From contig DATAYF010000169.1 in assembly GCA_036272735.1 (NCBI GenBank), positions 1 to 16,266 on the forward strand: DNA of 16,266 nt. The letters run 5' to 3'. This document shows positions 1 through 8,000 of this stretch, piece after piece; position 1 is the stretch's first letter, and each line of letters starts with the position of its first letter. The notes under the pieces are model-generated. The model saw nothing but the letters and a program-made list of their open reading frames with translations. It was not told where the DNA came from and ran no database searches. The translations under genes were made by a program, and so were the position numbers. Origin of the DNA: DATAYF01 sp036272735 (GTDB lineage: Bacteria; Chloroflexota; Ktedonobacteria; Ktedonobacterales; Ktedonobacteraceae).

Positions 1-64
1 ATAGATAATCTACAGTCATCTATGCGCGCTCCTCCATAAAATGAGTTTCCTCTGGACAGAGAAC

Positions 65-71
65 AAGGAGG
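65..71 (+). promoter_or_regulatory. Ribosome binding site deciding the start of the benzoate-CoA-ligase-like gene
   Basis: AAGGAGG is a full Shine-Dalgarno match. Spacing to ATG 81 is nine bases, which is good. Spacing to the in-frame TTG at 72 is zero, which rules that codon out as the main start. Confidence 0.8.
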
Positions 72-80
72 TTGCGCTTT

Positions 81-1679
81 ATGACGATCATCTCTTCCAT
101 CACCACCATCTCGCTTCCTGAGCAATTTAACGCTACCATGGCTTTCCTGGATCAGAATATCGCAGCAGGGCGCGGCGCGAAAACCGCTATCTATTATGAA
201 GGACAAACCTACACCTACGCACAGATGGCCGAGATGGCGAATCGCGTAGGCAACAGCTTGCGCGCTCTGGGCGTAGACATGGAGCAACGTGTTGCGCTGC
301 TCTTATTGGACTCACCGCAACTGGCGGCGACGTTTTTCGGTGCGATCAAAGTAGGCGCGGTTCCCATCCCAATCAATACCATGTTGCGCGCGGATAGCTA
401 CGAATATATGCTCAACGACAGCCGTGCAAAGGTCCTATGTATTCATGCCAGCTTGCTCCACCTTATTCGCCCCATTCAATCCCAGTTGAAATATGTACGC
501 CATATTGTGGTGGTTGGTTTGGAGGGGCAGACAAGTGAGCAAGGGACGATGCAGTGGCACGATTTCGAGCGCTGGATGCAACGGGGCGCGCCAGACCTGG
601 TGGCGGCCGAGACCTGCAAGGATGATAGCGCCTTCTGGCTGTATAGTTCTGGCAGTACCGGTTTCCCCAAGGGCTGTGTCCATCTGCAACACGACATGAC
701 GTATTGTACCGAATACTATGCCAAACCGTACCTCAATCTGACTCCCGACGATATCCTGTTCAGTACGTCAAAACTATTCTTTGCCTATGGTCTGGGCAAC
801 GGCCTCTATTTTCCGTTTGCCGTTGGCGCCAGTAGCGTGCTCTACCCGGGACGTACCACACCCGAGCATATCTTCCAGGTCGTGGCGCAATATCGTCCGA
901 CCATCTTTTTCGGCGTGCCGACCCTATACACCAGTATGCTTGCACTGCCCGACGCCGAGAAACGCTTCGACTTCTCGTCGGTGCGTCTATGCGTGTCAGC
1001 CGGTGAAGCCTTGCCTGCCGACATTTTGCGCCGCTGGCAGGAGAAGTTCCACGTCGATATTCTCGATGGTATTGGTAGCACGGAAATCTTGCACATCTTC
1101 ATCAGTAATATGCCGGGCGAGATCCGCCCAGGCAGCACCGGCAAGGTCGTGCCGGGCTACGAGGCGCGTATCGTCAATGAGCAGGGCAAACCTGTTGAGC
1201 AGGGCGCTATCGGTTCATTGATGATTCGTGGCGAAAGCACCGCCGCCTGCTATTGGAATAAGCACCAGCGCAGCAAAGACGTGATACAGGGGCATTGGAT
1301 CTTGACTGGCGATACCTATTACCAGGATGTGGATGGCTACTTCTGGTATTGTGGGCGTACGGATGATATGCTGAAGGTGAAGGGTCAGTGGGTCTCACCG
1401 GCCGAGGTCGAAGGGGCGCTGGTGGCGCATCCCTCGGTATTGGAGGCGGCTATCGTTGGCGTCAAAGACGAAAATGATCTCATGCAGCCACGGGCATACG
1501 TCGTGTTGCAGGATGGCGTGGCACCTTCCGAAGAGTTGGTCAGTGAGTTGAAAGATTTTCTAAAGCTGCGGCTCCCTTCCTATAAATGCCCACAGGACAT
1601 TATCTTCCTGCCCGAGTTGCCGAAAACCGCCACTGGCAAGATCCAGCGCTTCGTGCTGCGCGATAGTTTGGTATTTTAG
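81..1679 (+). CDS. Benzoate-CoA ligase family protein (ANL superfamily acyl-CoA synthetase)
   Basis: The 532-residue product is a cytoplasmic ANL adenylating enzyme. It should activate an aromatic or related carboxylic acid with ATP and then form the CoA thioester. The P-loop YSSGSTGFPKG is at about residues 188-198. It is followed by a KLFFAYGLGNGLYFPF stretch typical of benzoate/hydroxybenzoate-CoA ligases. The GIGSTE motif is near residue 335, TGDTYYQDVDGYFWYCGR lies in the hinge region, and the C-terminal catalytic lysine is K520 in TATGKIQR. Length is normal for the family. I chose ATG 81 because AAGGAGG at 65-71 ends nine bases before it; the in-frame TTG at 72 touches that site and is unlikely to be used. 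No operon partner is visible upstream. Substrate is inferred: benzoate, a hydroxybenzoate and other aryl acids are all possible. The ANL family call is very firm, the benzoate subgroup fairly firm. Confidence 0.9.
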   Translation: MTIISSITTISLPEQFNATMAFLDQNIAAGRGAKTAIYYEGQTYTYAQMAEMANRVGNSLRALGVDMEQRVALLLLDSPQLAATFFGAIKVGAVPIPINTMLRADSYEYMLNDSRAKVLCIHASLLHLIRPIQSQLKYVRHIVVVGLEGQTSEQGTMQWHDFERWMQRGAPDLVAAETCKDDSAFWLYSSGSTGFPKGCVHLQHDMTYCTEYYAKPYLNLTPDDILFSTSKLFFAYGLGNGLYFPFAVGASSVLYPGRTTPEHIFQVVAQYRPTIFFGVPTLYTSMLALPDAEKRFDFSSVRLCVSAGEALPADILRRWQEKFHVDILDGIGSTEILHIFISNMPGEIRPGSTGKVVPGYEARIVNEQGKPVEQGAIGSLMIRGESTAACYWNKHQRSKDVIQGHWILTGDTYYQDVDGYFWYCGRTDDMLKVKGQWVSPAEVEGALVAHPSVLEAAIVGVKDENDLMQPRAYVVLQDGVAPSEELVSELKDFLKLRLPSYKCPQDIIFLPELPKTATGKIQRFVLRDSLVF

Positions 1680-1774
1680 ACCTTGCGTTAAGGTAGCGAC
1701 TTAAATCGGTACCATTTTTGGGTTCCTGAGGAGGCTTTTCAGATCTCTGTTACTGACAAGTGAAGGATACATGT

Positions 1775-2451
1775 ATGATCTTTACCTTTGGCGAAAGACC
1801 ATCGGACTCGCCTTTTGTCGACACGATCTGGCGTAGTCAAAGTGAGAAGCTGACACTTTTCTCTCCCGTGCCGTGAGCCAGTGGGAGATGGTAGTGACGA
1901 GACAAAATGGCACGACAATCCTGAGTGTGCGCGGGCCAGAGACGAAAGCGACGCCTGCGTACTGCCCTGCGAACGCTGAGTTTTTTGGCATCATCTTTCG
2001 GCTTGGTACCTTTATGCCTCATCTGCCGCCAGGAAATGTCATGGATCGAAGAGATGCAAGTCTGCCGGAAGCGACGAGGACATCCTTCTGGCTTCATGGT
2101 TCTGCATGGCAATTTCCTAACTATGACAATGTGGAAACATTTGTAGACAGGCTCGTGCGTGACGATCTGCTCGTTCGTGATCCAGTCGTGGATGCTGTGT
2201 TACAAGATCAACTGAAAGACCTGTCATTACGCTCCGTCCAGCGTCGTTTCTTGCGAGCCACCGGCTTGACCCAGGGCGCCGTTCGTCAAATCGAACGCGC
2301 GAGAGGCGGCGGCTCTCTTAGAGCAAGGCGTATCTATCCTCGACATAGTTCATCTGGCTGGCTATGCTGATCAATTGCATCTGACAAGATCCTCAAGCGT
2401 TTGATCGGACAAACGCCATCTCAGATCAGCGGGAGGAGCGGGTCTGAGTAG
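1775..2451 (+). pseudogene. AraC-family transcriptional regulator, broken by three frameshifts
   Basis: Reading across three frames rebuilds a helix-turn-helix regulator of the AraC/XylS type. ATG 1775 begins MIFTFGERPSDSPFVDTIWR in one frame and stops after about 33 codons. The next frame carries AVSQWEMVVTRQNG, then VRGPETKATPAYCP and the GTFMPHLPPG segment, then the DNA-binding part SLRSVQRRFLRATGL. Near 2299-2305 the protein jumps frame again to REAAALLEQGVSILDIVHLAGY. Near 2390 it jumps once more to LKRLIGQTPSQIS and ends at TAG 2449-2451. The indels sit in short repeats: a T run near 1857, a CG repeat near 2297, and TCC near 2390. This fits slippage-type decay. A full-length protein of about 225 residues would be expected. 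No single frame can give a working regulator. Family call is inferred from the recovered segments and is fairly firm. Confidence 0.8.
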
Positions 2452-2466
2452 CTGTCGTTTTTATTC

Positions 2467-2495
2467 AAGACAGGACCCTTGTGCTGCGTTATAAT
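2467..2495 (+). promoter_or_regulatory. Sigma-70-type promoter in front of the DHFR-like pseudogene
   Basis: A perfect -10 box TATAAT at 2490-2495 is 17 bases from AAGACA at 2467-2472, which matches TTGACA at four of six positions. Transcription would start near 2502. AAAGGAG at 2518-2524 and ATG 2531 follow. The expression signals seem to have outlived the coding frame. Confidence 0.5.
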
Positions 2496-2530
2496 CCACC
2501 CGGTAACGCTTTACAACAAAGGAGAATCAC

Positions 2531-3089
2531 ATGAGAAAAGTAATTGTATCCGAGTAGGTAACCCTGGACGGCATCATGGAAGATCCAGGTGGTGGCGGTT
2601 GGAGCTTTCCATTCTGGAATGAAGAGGCGGCAAAGTATAAGTTTGATGAACTCATGGCGAGTGATGCTCTTCTCCTGGGACGTGTAACCTATGAGGGATT
2701 TGCCAAAGCCTGGCCTTCTATGACGGACGAACAAGGGTTTGCCGACCGTATGAACAGCCTCTCCCCAAGTACGTTGTTTCAACGACTCTCTCTGAGGGGA
2801 CGTGGAACAATACAAGGCTGATCAAAGAGTATATGGTAGAAGAGATATCCAGGTTGAAGCAGCAGCCGGGTCTGGACATTTTGGTCTCTGGAAGCGCTCA
2901 TCTTGTCAACACACTGATGCAGCATAGCCTCATTGAGAGTATAAGCTCATGGTCCATCCGATTGTGGTGGGGAACGGAAAGCGTCTCTTCAGAGACGGGA
3001 TCGATAGGCTGGTTCTGAAGCTGGTCGAAACAAAGGCGTTCAGTTCAGGCATCGTTGTTCTCACCTACCGGCCAACAACACAGAAATAG
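2531..3089 (+). pseudogene. Dihydrofolate-reductase-like (RibD C-terminal domain) protein, broken by a stop and two frameshifts
   Basis: The reading begins MRKVIVSE at ATG 2531 with AAAGGAG six bases upstream. It then meets TAG at 2555-2557, where relatives normally have an aromatic residue before VTLDG. The frame goes on through GGWSFPFWNEEAAKYKFDEL, LLLGRVTYEGFAKAWPSM and FADRMNSL. Near 2758-2764 it shifts to PKYVVSTTLSEGTWNN, then RLIKEYMVEEISRLKQQPG, DILVSGSAHLVNTLMQ. Near 2935-2940 it shifts again to EYKLMVHPIVVGNGKRLF, LVLKLVETKAFSSGIVVLTY, ending at TAG 3087-3089. The rebuilt protein of about 185 residues is the single-domain DHFR-like type common in soil bacteria and annotated as dihydrofolate reductase family or RibD C-terminal domain. 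In vivo function of this subgroup is mostly unknown. Residue identity outside the three lesions looks well kept, suggesting recent loss. Confidence 0.85.
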
Positions 3090-3245
3090 GGATAGAACAG
3101 TTGACCAAAGCACTGAACTATGCTCTACTTATCTCAACGTTGATACATCAGTGAATGCATCCTATCACGTCTTTTGCGTGCTAAGCCCCTCTCGTCTATC
3201 GGGAGAGGCGCGACGCTGCTGTTTCCGTCGCATGGCTGTACAAGC

Positions 3246-3267
3246 CAACTCACAGCACTGTGAGTTG
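3246..3267. repeat. Perfect 10-bp inverted repeat with a 2-base gap
   Basis: CAACTCACAG, then CA, then CTGTGAGTTG. It is long enough to be an operator for a dimeric regulator. The short gap makes it a poor RNA hairpin. Function is not known. Confidence 0.6.
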
Positions 3268-3307
3268 AGAACATGTTGCACGAGCCACATGTTTCAGAAA
3301 CGGTACA

Positions 3308-3377
3308 TCAATAATAACATAGGCTGGTATCGGTTAGTTTTGCAAAGCTAATCGATACCAGCCTATGTTATTATTGA
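3308..3377. repeat. Large near-perfect palindrome: 30-bp arms, 10-base loop
   Basis: The left arm (3308-3337) and right arm (3348-3377) are reverse complements at 29 of 30 positions. The one mismatch (G at 3333) would be a G-T pair in RNA. The loop is TTTTGCAAAG. No T run follows on the + strand, so it does not look like a plain terminator. The right arm ends 50 bases before ATG 3428 and so probably lies in the leader or promoter of the MatB-like gene. Options are a miniature mobile element (MITE), a leader hairpin that limits translation or readthrough, or a regulator site. Confidence 0.85.
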
Positions 3378-3427
3378 AAGGTATCATGCACATAGAGCCA
3401 CGTCATGGAAAGCGAGGGTTTTTTGTT

Positions 3428-4975
3428 ATGAACTCGATAGTTGAGGCAGTATACTATCATGCGCAGCGCCAGCCGGAGCGTACGGCCATATTTTTTGAGG
3501 ATCGAGCGATCAACTATAGGCAGCTCTATAACGATGTCGAAGACTTTGCACGCGGCCTGTTAGCATACGGAGTGCAGTCGGGCGACCGTGTAGCCCTGTT
3601 GCTGGAAAATTGCCCGGCTTTTGTCGTGGCCTACCTTGGCACGCAGCTTGCCGGAGGCATCGTGGTACTGGTCAATACGCAGTACCGCCAGGGGGAATTA
3701 AGCCATATCCTCAATGACGCGGGCGTACAGTTATGTGTGACCAGCGCAGCAGGCAGGGAATCATTGCAGCACCTGGCAGTGCCAACGTTGACGACACTAG
3801 TGATTATGGATGAGGCGAAGGGGCCAGCGTCGTGGCGCACGATAGATCTGGCGAGCGGCGCTGATGTGAATGCGGCAAATGCGCACGTCCAATCGCATAC
3901 GCTCACACTGCCTACACCTGAGGCTCCAGCCGTGATTGGCTACACGTCAGGCACAACGGGACGCGCCAAAGGTGCCCTGCTCTGCCAACGCAACCTGACC
4001 AGCAACATCGCAGCGATCACGACAGCCTGGCGCTGGACGCCTGGCGACCATTTGCTACTGACACTCCCGTTATTTCATTCGCACGGCCTGATGGTTGGCA
4101 TGCATGGGACGCTGTTCAATGGAGCCAGCGTCACATTGCGGCGCAAGTTCGTTGCCGCAGATATCCTCACCACGCTACACAACGATCCCACCATCACCCT
4201 CTTTTTTGGTGTGCCGACCATGTACTCGCGGCTGCTAGCAGAAGCCAGGCAGCAAGGAATACCAGCACATTTGCCACGACTGTTTGTGTCAGGCTCCGCC
4301 CCACTGAGCGCGCAGATGTTCAATGATTTCGAGCACACCTTTGGACAGCGCATCCTTGAGCGCTACGGCATGACCGAGACGATTATGAATTTGACCAACC
4401 CCTACGAGGGTGAACGGCGCGCGGGCACGGTTGGTGGTCCATTCCCCGGCCAGGAAGCACGCGTAGTCGATACACAGACGCGGCAACCGCTACCGGCTGG
4501 TGAGAGCGGTGAAATCGAGGTGCGCGGGCCACACGTATTTGTGGGATACTGGCAGCGACCCGAGGCCACGGCCGAAGCATTCGATAGCAATGGCTGGTTC
4601 AAGACGGGCGACCTCGGCTGGTGTAGCAATGATGGGTATTTCACGATCAATGGTCGCGCCCGTGAACTGATTATCAGCGGCGGCTACAATATTTATCCGC
4701 GCGAGGTCGAGGACATGCTAGAGACGCATCCCGATATCGCTGAAGCAGCGGTCGTGGGGCTGCCCGATAGTGAGATGGGCGAGCAGGTGGTCGCGGTAGT
4801 GGTCGCAAAAGCGGGCCACAGGCCTCCCAGTGCCACCGATATTATCGCATTTTGCCGTGAGCAGCTTGCCAGCTACAAAAAACCACGCCAGGTGGTATTC
4901 GTGGACAAGTTGCCACGTAATGCCTTGGGGAAGGTGCAAAAGCATCTGATTACCAGGCAATTGCACTCTGCTTGA
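3428..4975 (+). CDS. Malonyl-CoA synthetase-like AMP-dependent acyl-CoA ligase (MatB-like)
   Basis: The 515-residue product is an ANL adenylating enzyme. Landmarks are the P-loop YTSGTTGRAKG (residues 172-182), LPLFHSHGL (213-221), FFGVPTMYSRLL (259-270), ERYGMTET (311-318), GWFKTGDLG (389-397), GRARELIISGGYNIYPREVE (409-428) and the catalytic lysine K502 in PRNALGKVQK. The IFHTHGL-like segment, the NPYEGERRAGTVG stretch after the A5 motif, and the ending LPRNALGKVQK match malonyl/methylmalonyl-CoA synthetases better than fatty-acid ligases. Those enzymes join malonate to CoA with ATP in the cytoplasm. I place the start at ATG 3428, where MNSIVEAVYYHAQ begins as in the family. An in-frame ATG at 3386, close behind GAAAGG, would add 14 residues without family support and cannot be excluded. 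The malonate specificity is inferred; the ANL assignment is very firm. Confidence 0.85.
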   Translation: MNSIVEAVYYHAQRQPERTAIFFEDRAINYRQLYNDVEDFARGLLAYGVQSGDRVALLLENCPAFVVAYLGTQLAGGIVVLVNTQYRQGELSHILNDAGVQLCVTSAAGRESLQHLAVPTLTTLVIMDEAKGPASWRTIDLASGADVNAANAHVQSHTLTLPTPEAPAVIGYTSGTTGRAKGALLCQRNLTSNIAAITTAWRWTPGDHLLLTLPLFHSHGLMVGMHGTLFNGASVTLRRKFVAADILTTLHNDPTITLFFGVPTMYSRLLAEARQQGIPAHLPRLFVSGSAPLSAQMFNDFEHTFGQRILERYGMTETIMNLTNPYEGERRAGTVGGPFPGQEARVVDTQTRQPLPAGESGEIEVRGPHVFVGYWQRPEATAEAFDSNGWFKTGDLGWCSNDGYFTINGRARELIISGGYNIYPREVEDMLETHPDIAEAAVVGLPDSEMGEQVVAVVVAKAGHRPPSATDIIAFCREQLASYKKPRQVVFVDKLPRNALGKVQKHLITRQLHSA

Positions 4976-5000
4976 TGTTGGGTTGTCTGGTGCTTCATGA

Positions 5001-5046
5001 ACAGAGAAAAGAAACGAGGGAGTGACGCCGAAGCATCACTCCCTCG
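5001..5046 (-). terminator. Rho-independent terminator for the GH92 gene, between convergent genes
   Basis: An 11-bp perfect stem CGAGGGAGTGA (5015-5025) pairs with TCACTCCCTCG (5036-5046) around a 10-base loop. Read on the - strand the stem is followed by the T-rich stretch TTTCTTTTCTCTG, so it serves the mannosidase gene that ends at 5068. The + strand side has no T run, but the stem may also help stop the MatB-like transcript. The flank ACAGAGAAAAG at 5001-5011 recurs at the terminator near 16100. Confidence 0.8.
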
Positions 5047-5067
5047 AACTATTACCCAGCGGGTATA

Positions 5068-8000
5068 TCAGGAGACCGTGAACGCGAAGACGTGCAGGTT
5101 CCCTTGGTTTGCCGGATTAGTCAAGGTGATGCTGGCTACCGTCTTGCTCGTGTTGAGCGAGATCGGTGCACTGCCGAAGAGATACGTGGTGGTCTGATCG
5201 GGCGAGCCACCAGTATCGCGATAGGACATCCTGGCAGCGACCACGTTGTTAAACGCAATCGGATTAGCACCAGCGCCGAGCGTCCAGTCGGAGAAGCCGA
5301 GCTGGCCAGTCTGTGTGCTGCCATCGGTGTAGGTGACCGTAACGGTTCCCTGGGTGTCGCCGTTTGTGGCGCTGCCCAGGAAAGTCAGTTGCGAGGCACC
5401 GGCCTTGGCGCCCTGCACCGGAATGGTCTGACCATTCACCTGGATGTTGTCATTGCTGCCAGCAGGTACGTTGGGCCAGGTATAGCTCACTCCATTTACA
5501 GTCACCGTCGCGCCCGGCTTGAAGCCAGCCTGCGCCAACTGTTGAGCGGAGTAGCTGTAGCCAACGCCATCGTAATCGGCGGAGCCTGGATTGGTGTCGT
5601 CGGCAATGCCCGCGTTATTGAAGTACGGGAGCAGACTACCAGCATTTGCTACTACCACTGGCAAACTGACCGGCGGCAGTTGCTGCCCGCTGCTGGTCTG
5701 AGCCGAGAAGGTGATATTGTAGTAGCCCTCGGCGGTACCTGCCGCGGCCGAGACGGTGAAGCTCTGGTTGCCTGTACCATTGCCAGGAACATTGAAGCTA
5801 CCGGAGGTGGGCGACACGCTCAAGCCAGCAGGGGCCGTTGCGCTCCATTTGATGGATGTCGCATTACCATCGACGTTCTGTCCCAAAATGCTGACCTGCG
5901 TACTGCCACCAGGAGCGGCCACCGCACGACCAGGCTTGAAGGAAACGAACGTCCCCACTTCACCAGTCTGGTAGGATGGCGGCGCGTCATTCGCCGCAGC
6001 ACCCCAGGAGGTATTCGGCGTGTTCGACAGGGTATAGTCGAGCGTGCCGCTTTTCGTGATGAAATCGGGTGCCAGCCAGGGCTTCGTGCTGGTCTGACCA
6101 TTCACCTTCAAGCTCTGCACGTAATACGTGTTGGACGAGGCGCCCGGCGCGTTGATGTTGATAGTTTGACCACTCTCACGATGCACGGTCATGCTTGGGA
6201 AGAGCGGGCTTGCCAACACCAGATTGGAAGTGCCAGGCGTCTCAGGGAACATACCCAGCCCAGCCCAGACGTACCAGGCCGACATCGTGCCAAGGTCATC
6301 GTTACCAGCCATGCCACCAGGACCTGGATACCAGAGCTGGTTTTCGACCTTGCGTACAACCTGCTGTGTCTTATATGGTGCACCAGCGTAGTCATACTCC
6401 CAGGGGGTCTCGATGGTTGGTTCGTTGCCCAGGAAGGAATACGGCGAGTTTGGGCCACCGTTGAGCTGTGTAAAAAAGGTATCGAGCCGCTGCTGTACTT
6501 TGGCGTTTCCACCTAGCACATCGAAGAGGCCGCGCAGGTTGAATGGCACCATCCAATTGTACTGCGCACCATCGCCTTCAACCCAGCCTGTACCGCTGGT
6601 GGGATCGTACGAACCGGGGAAGGAACCATCCTTCAGGCGTGGCTCCAGGTAACTATCCGTAGGATTGTACAGGTTCTCCCAGTCCTGCGCACGCGTGACG
6701 AATTTCTGCGCGTCGGCCTTGTCACCGAGCGCCTGGGCAAAGGACCCGATGGAGAAGTCCGCTGTATTATATTCCAGCGTGGTCGAGGCTGGACCATAGA
6801 AATTACAGCAGCTATTCGTGCCGTCGAGTGGCACATAGCCCAGGGACTGCAAGTAATTCAGGTCTGGGCGCACATTATTAGCCTGCGTAGCCTCCTTTAT
6901 CATCGCGGACAAAGCAGCCTTGGTATCGAATTGGGTGCCACCGAAGGCATAAATGTCCGAGATGATGGGAGCGGAGGGATCGCCAACCATCACATACGTC
7001 TCGCCGTTTGCTGCGGTCCACTTTGGCAACTGGCCGCTTTGTGCATAGTCGTTGACCATCGACTGCGCGATATCACTGGCCTCGTGTGGTGCCAGGAAAG
7101 CGAGCAGTTGCGCCTCGGAGCGATAGATGTCCCAACCGGAGTAGTTGGCGTACTGTGCGTGACCAGACGCAACGCTATGGGTACGTCCATCAAAGCCGGT
7201 ATATTGACCGTTCACATCGGAGAAGACGTTTGGCTGTAAGTACGCGTGGTACAGCGCCGTGTAAAAGGTCGTGAGTTGGGTCGAGGTGCCACCACTGGCT
7301 TTGATCTCACCCAGCCAGTGATTCCAGGTCTGATCGCTCTGCTTCAAAACCGTATTGAAGTTGCCAGAAGAATCTTCCTGGTTGACGTTGGCTTTGGCGT
7401 TGTTCAAGCTCACGAATGAGAGGCCAACCCTGACGCTGATGGCGTTGCTCTTTTTCGTATTAAAGGTAACGAATGCACCAGAACCGGGGCCGGAGACGGT
7501 CGTGTTCGGGTGCGATTTTGCGAGCTTCGCCTGAGCGGGCGAAACATGCTTACCTTGCGCGACCTGCGCTTGTGCGGCAAGCACCTGGCTTACAGCCGGA
7601 GCCGCTGTCGTGCGACCGCTGGTGGCAACAGATTTGCCAGGCGTCACAATATTGTTGTCCCAGGTGCCAATCGAGGCGAAGGGCTGGCTAAACTGCGCCC
7701 AGAAGTAGACACGGTAGATATCGTTGGCACCACAGAATCTGCCGCTGGTAGCCCAACCAGAAATGGTATTACTACCAATGTTTGCCTGGGCATCATTGAC
7801 GCCGTTGATCGAGCCAGAGACGTTCACCAGCATGGTTGCGGTCTGGCCCTGTGGATAGGTGAAACGACCCGCGCCACTGCGCTGCGTTGCCGTGAGTTCG
7901 GTATTCACACCATTACCGAGCTTGGCCTGGTAGTAGCCAGCATAGGCTGTTTCAGCAGTATGCGAGAAGCTCGATTCATACTGTGCGGGATTGGTGGCCG

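Larger units (their letters stand above)
3090..3427. other. Noncoding region rich in inverted repeats, upstream of the MatB-like gene
   Basis: No convincing gene is seen in these 338 bases. The stretch holds a perfect 10-bp inverted repeat (3246-3267), a weaker CCTCTC/GAGAGG hairpin near 3187-3208, AACATGT/ACATGTT half-sites near 3269-3293, and the large 30-bp-arm palindrome at 3308-3377. It should contain the promoter and leader of the gene at 3428, but I cannot place a confident -35/-10 pair. Confidence 0.5.

Noticed and set aside
72..80. TTG start three codons upstream for the first ligase
   Set aside because: It directly abuts the AAGGAGG site, leaving no spacing; ATG 81 has ideal spacing.
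1680..1774. Terminator after the first ligase
   Set aside because: The GC-rich and T-rich pieces present do not form a convincing stem followed by a T run.
3055..3351. + strand open frame of 98 codons before the large palindrome
   Set aside because: It begins inside the DHFR-like pseudogene in another frame, runs through inverted repeats and shows no family motif.
3386..3427. Upstream ATG that would lengthen the MatB-like protein by 14 residues
   Set aside because: The added HIEPRHGKRGFFV is not like the family N-terminus and its GAAAGG site is only four bases away; kept as an alternative, not the call.
5092..6516. Long + strand open frame (474 codons) opposite the mannosidase gene
   Set aside because: It is antisense to a clear GH92 gene, has no recognisable family, and its composition is that of a mirror of the real frame.
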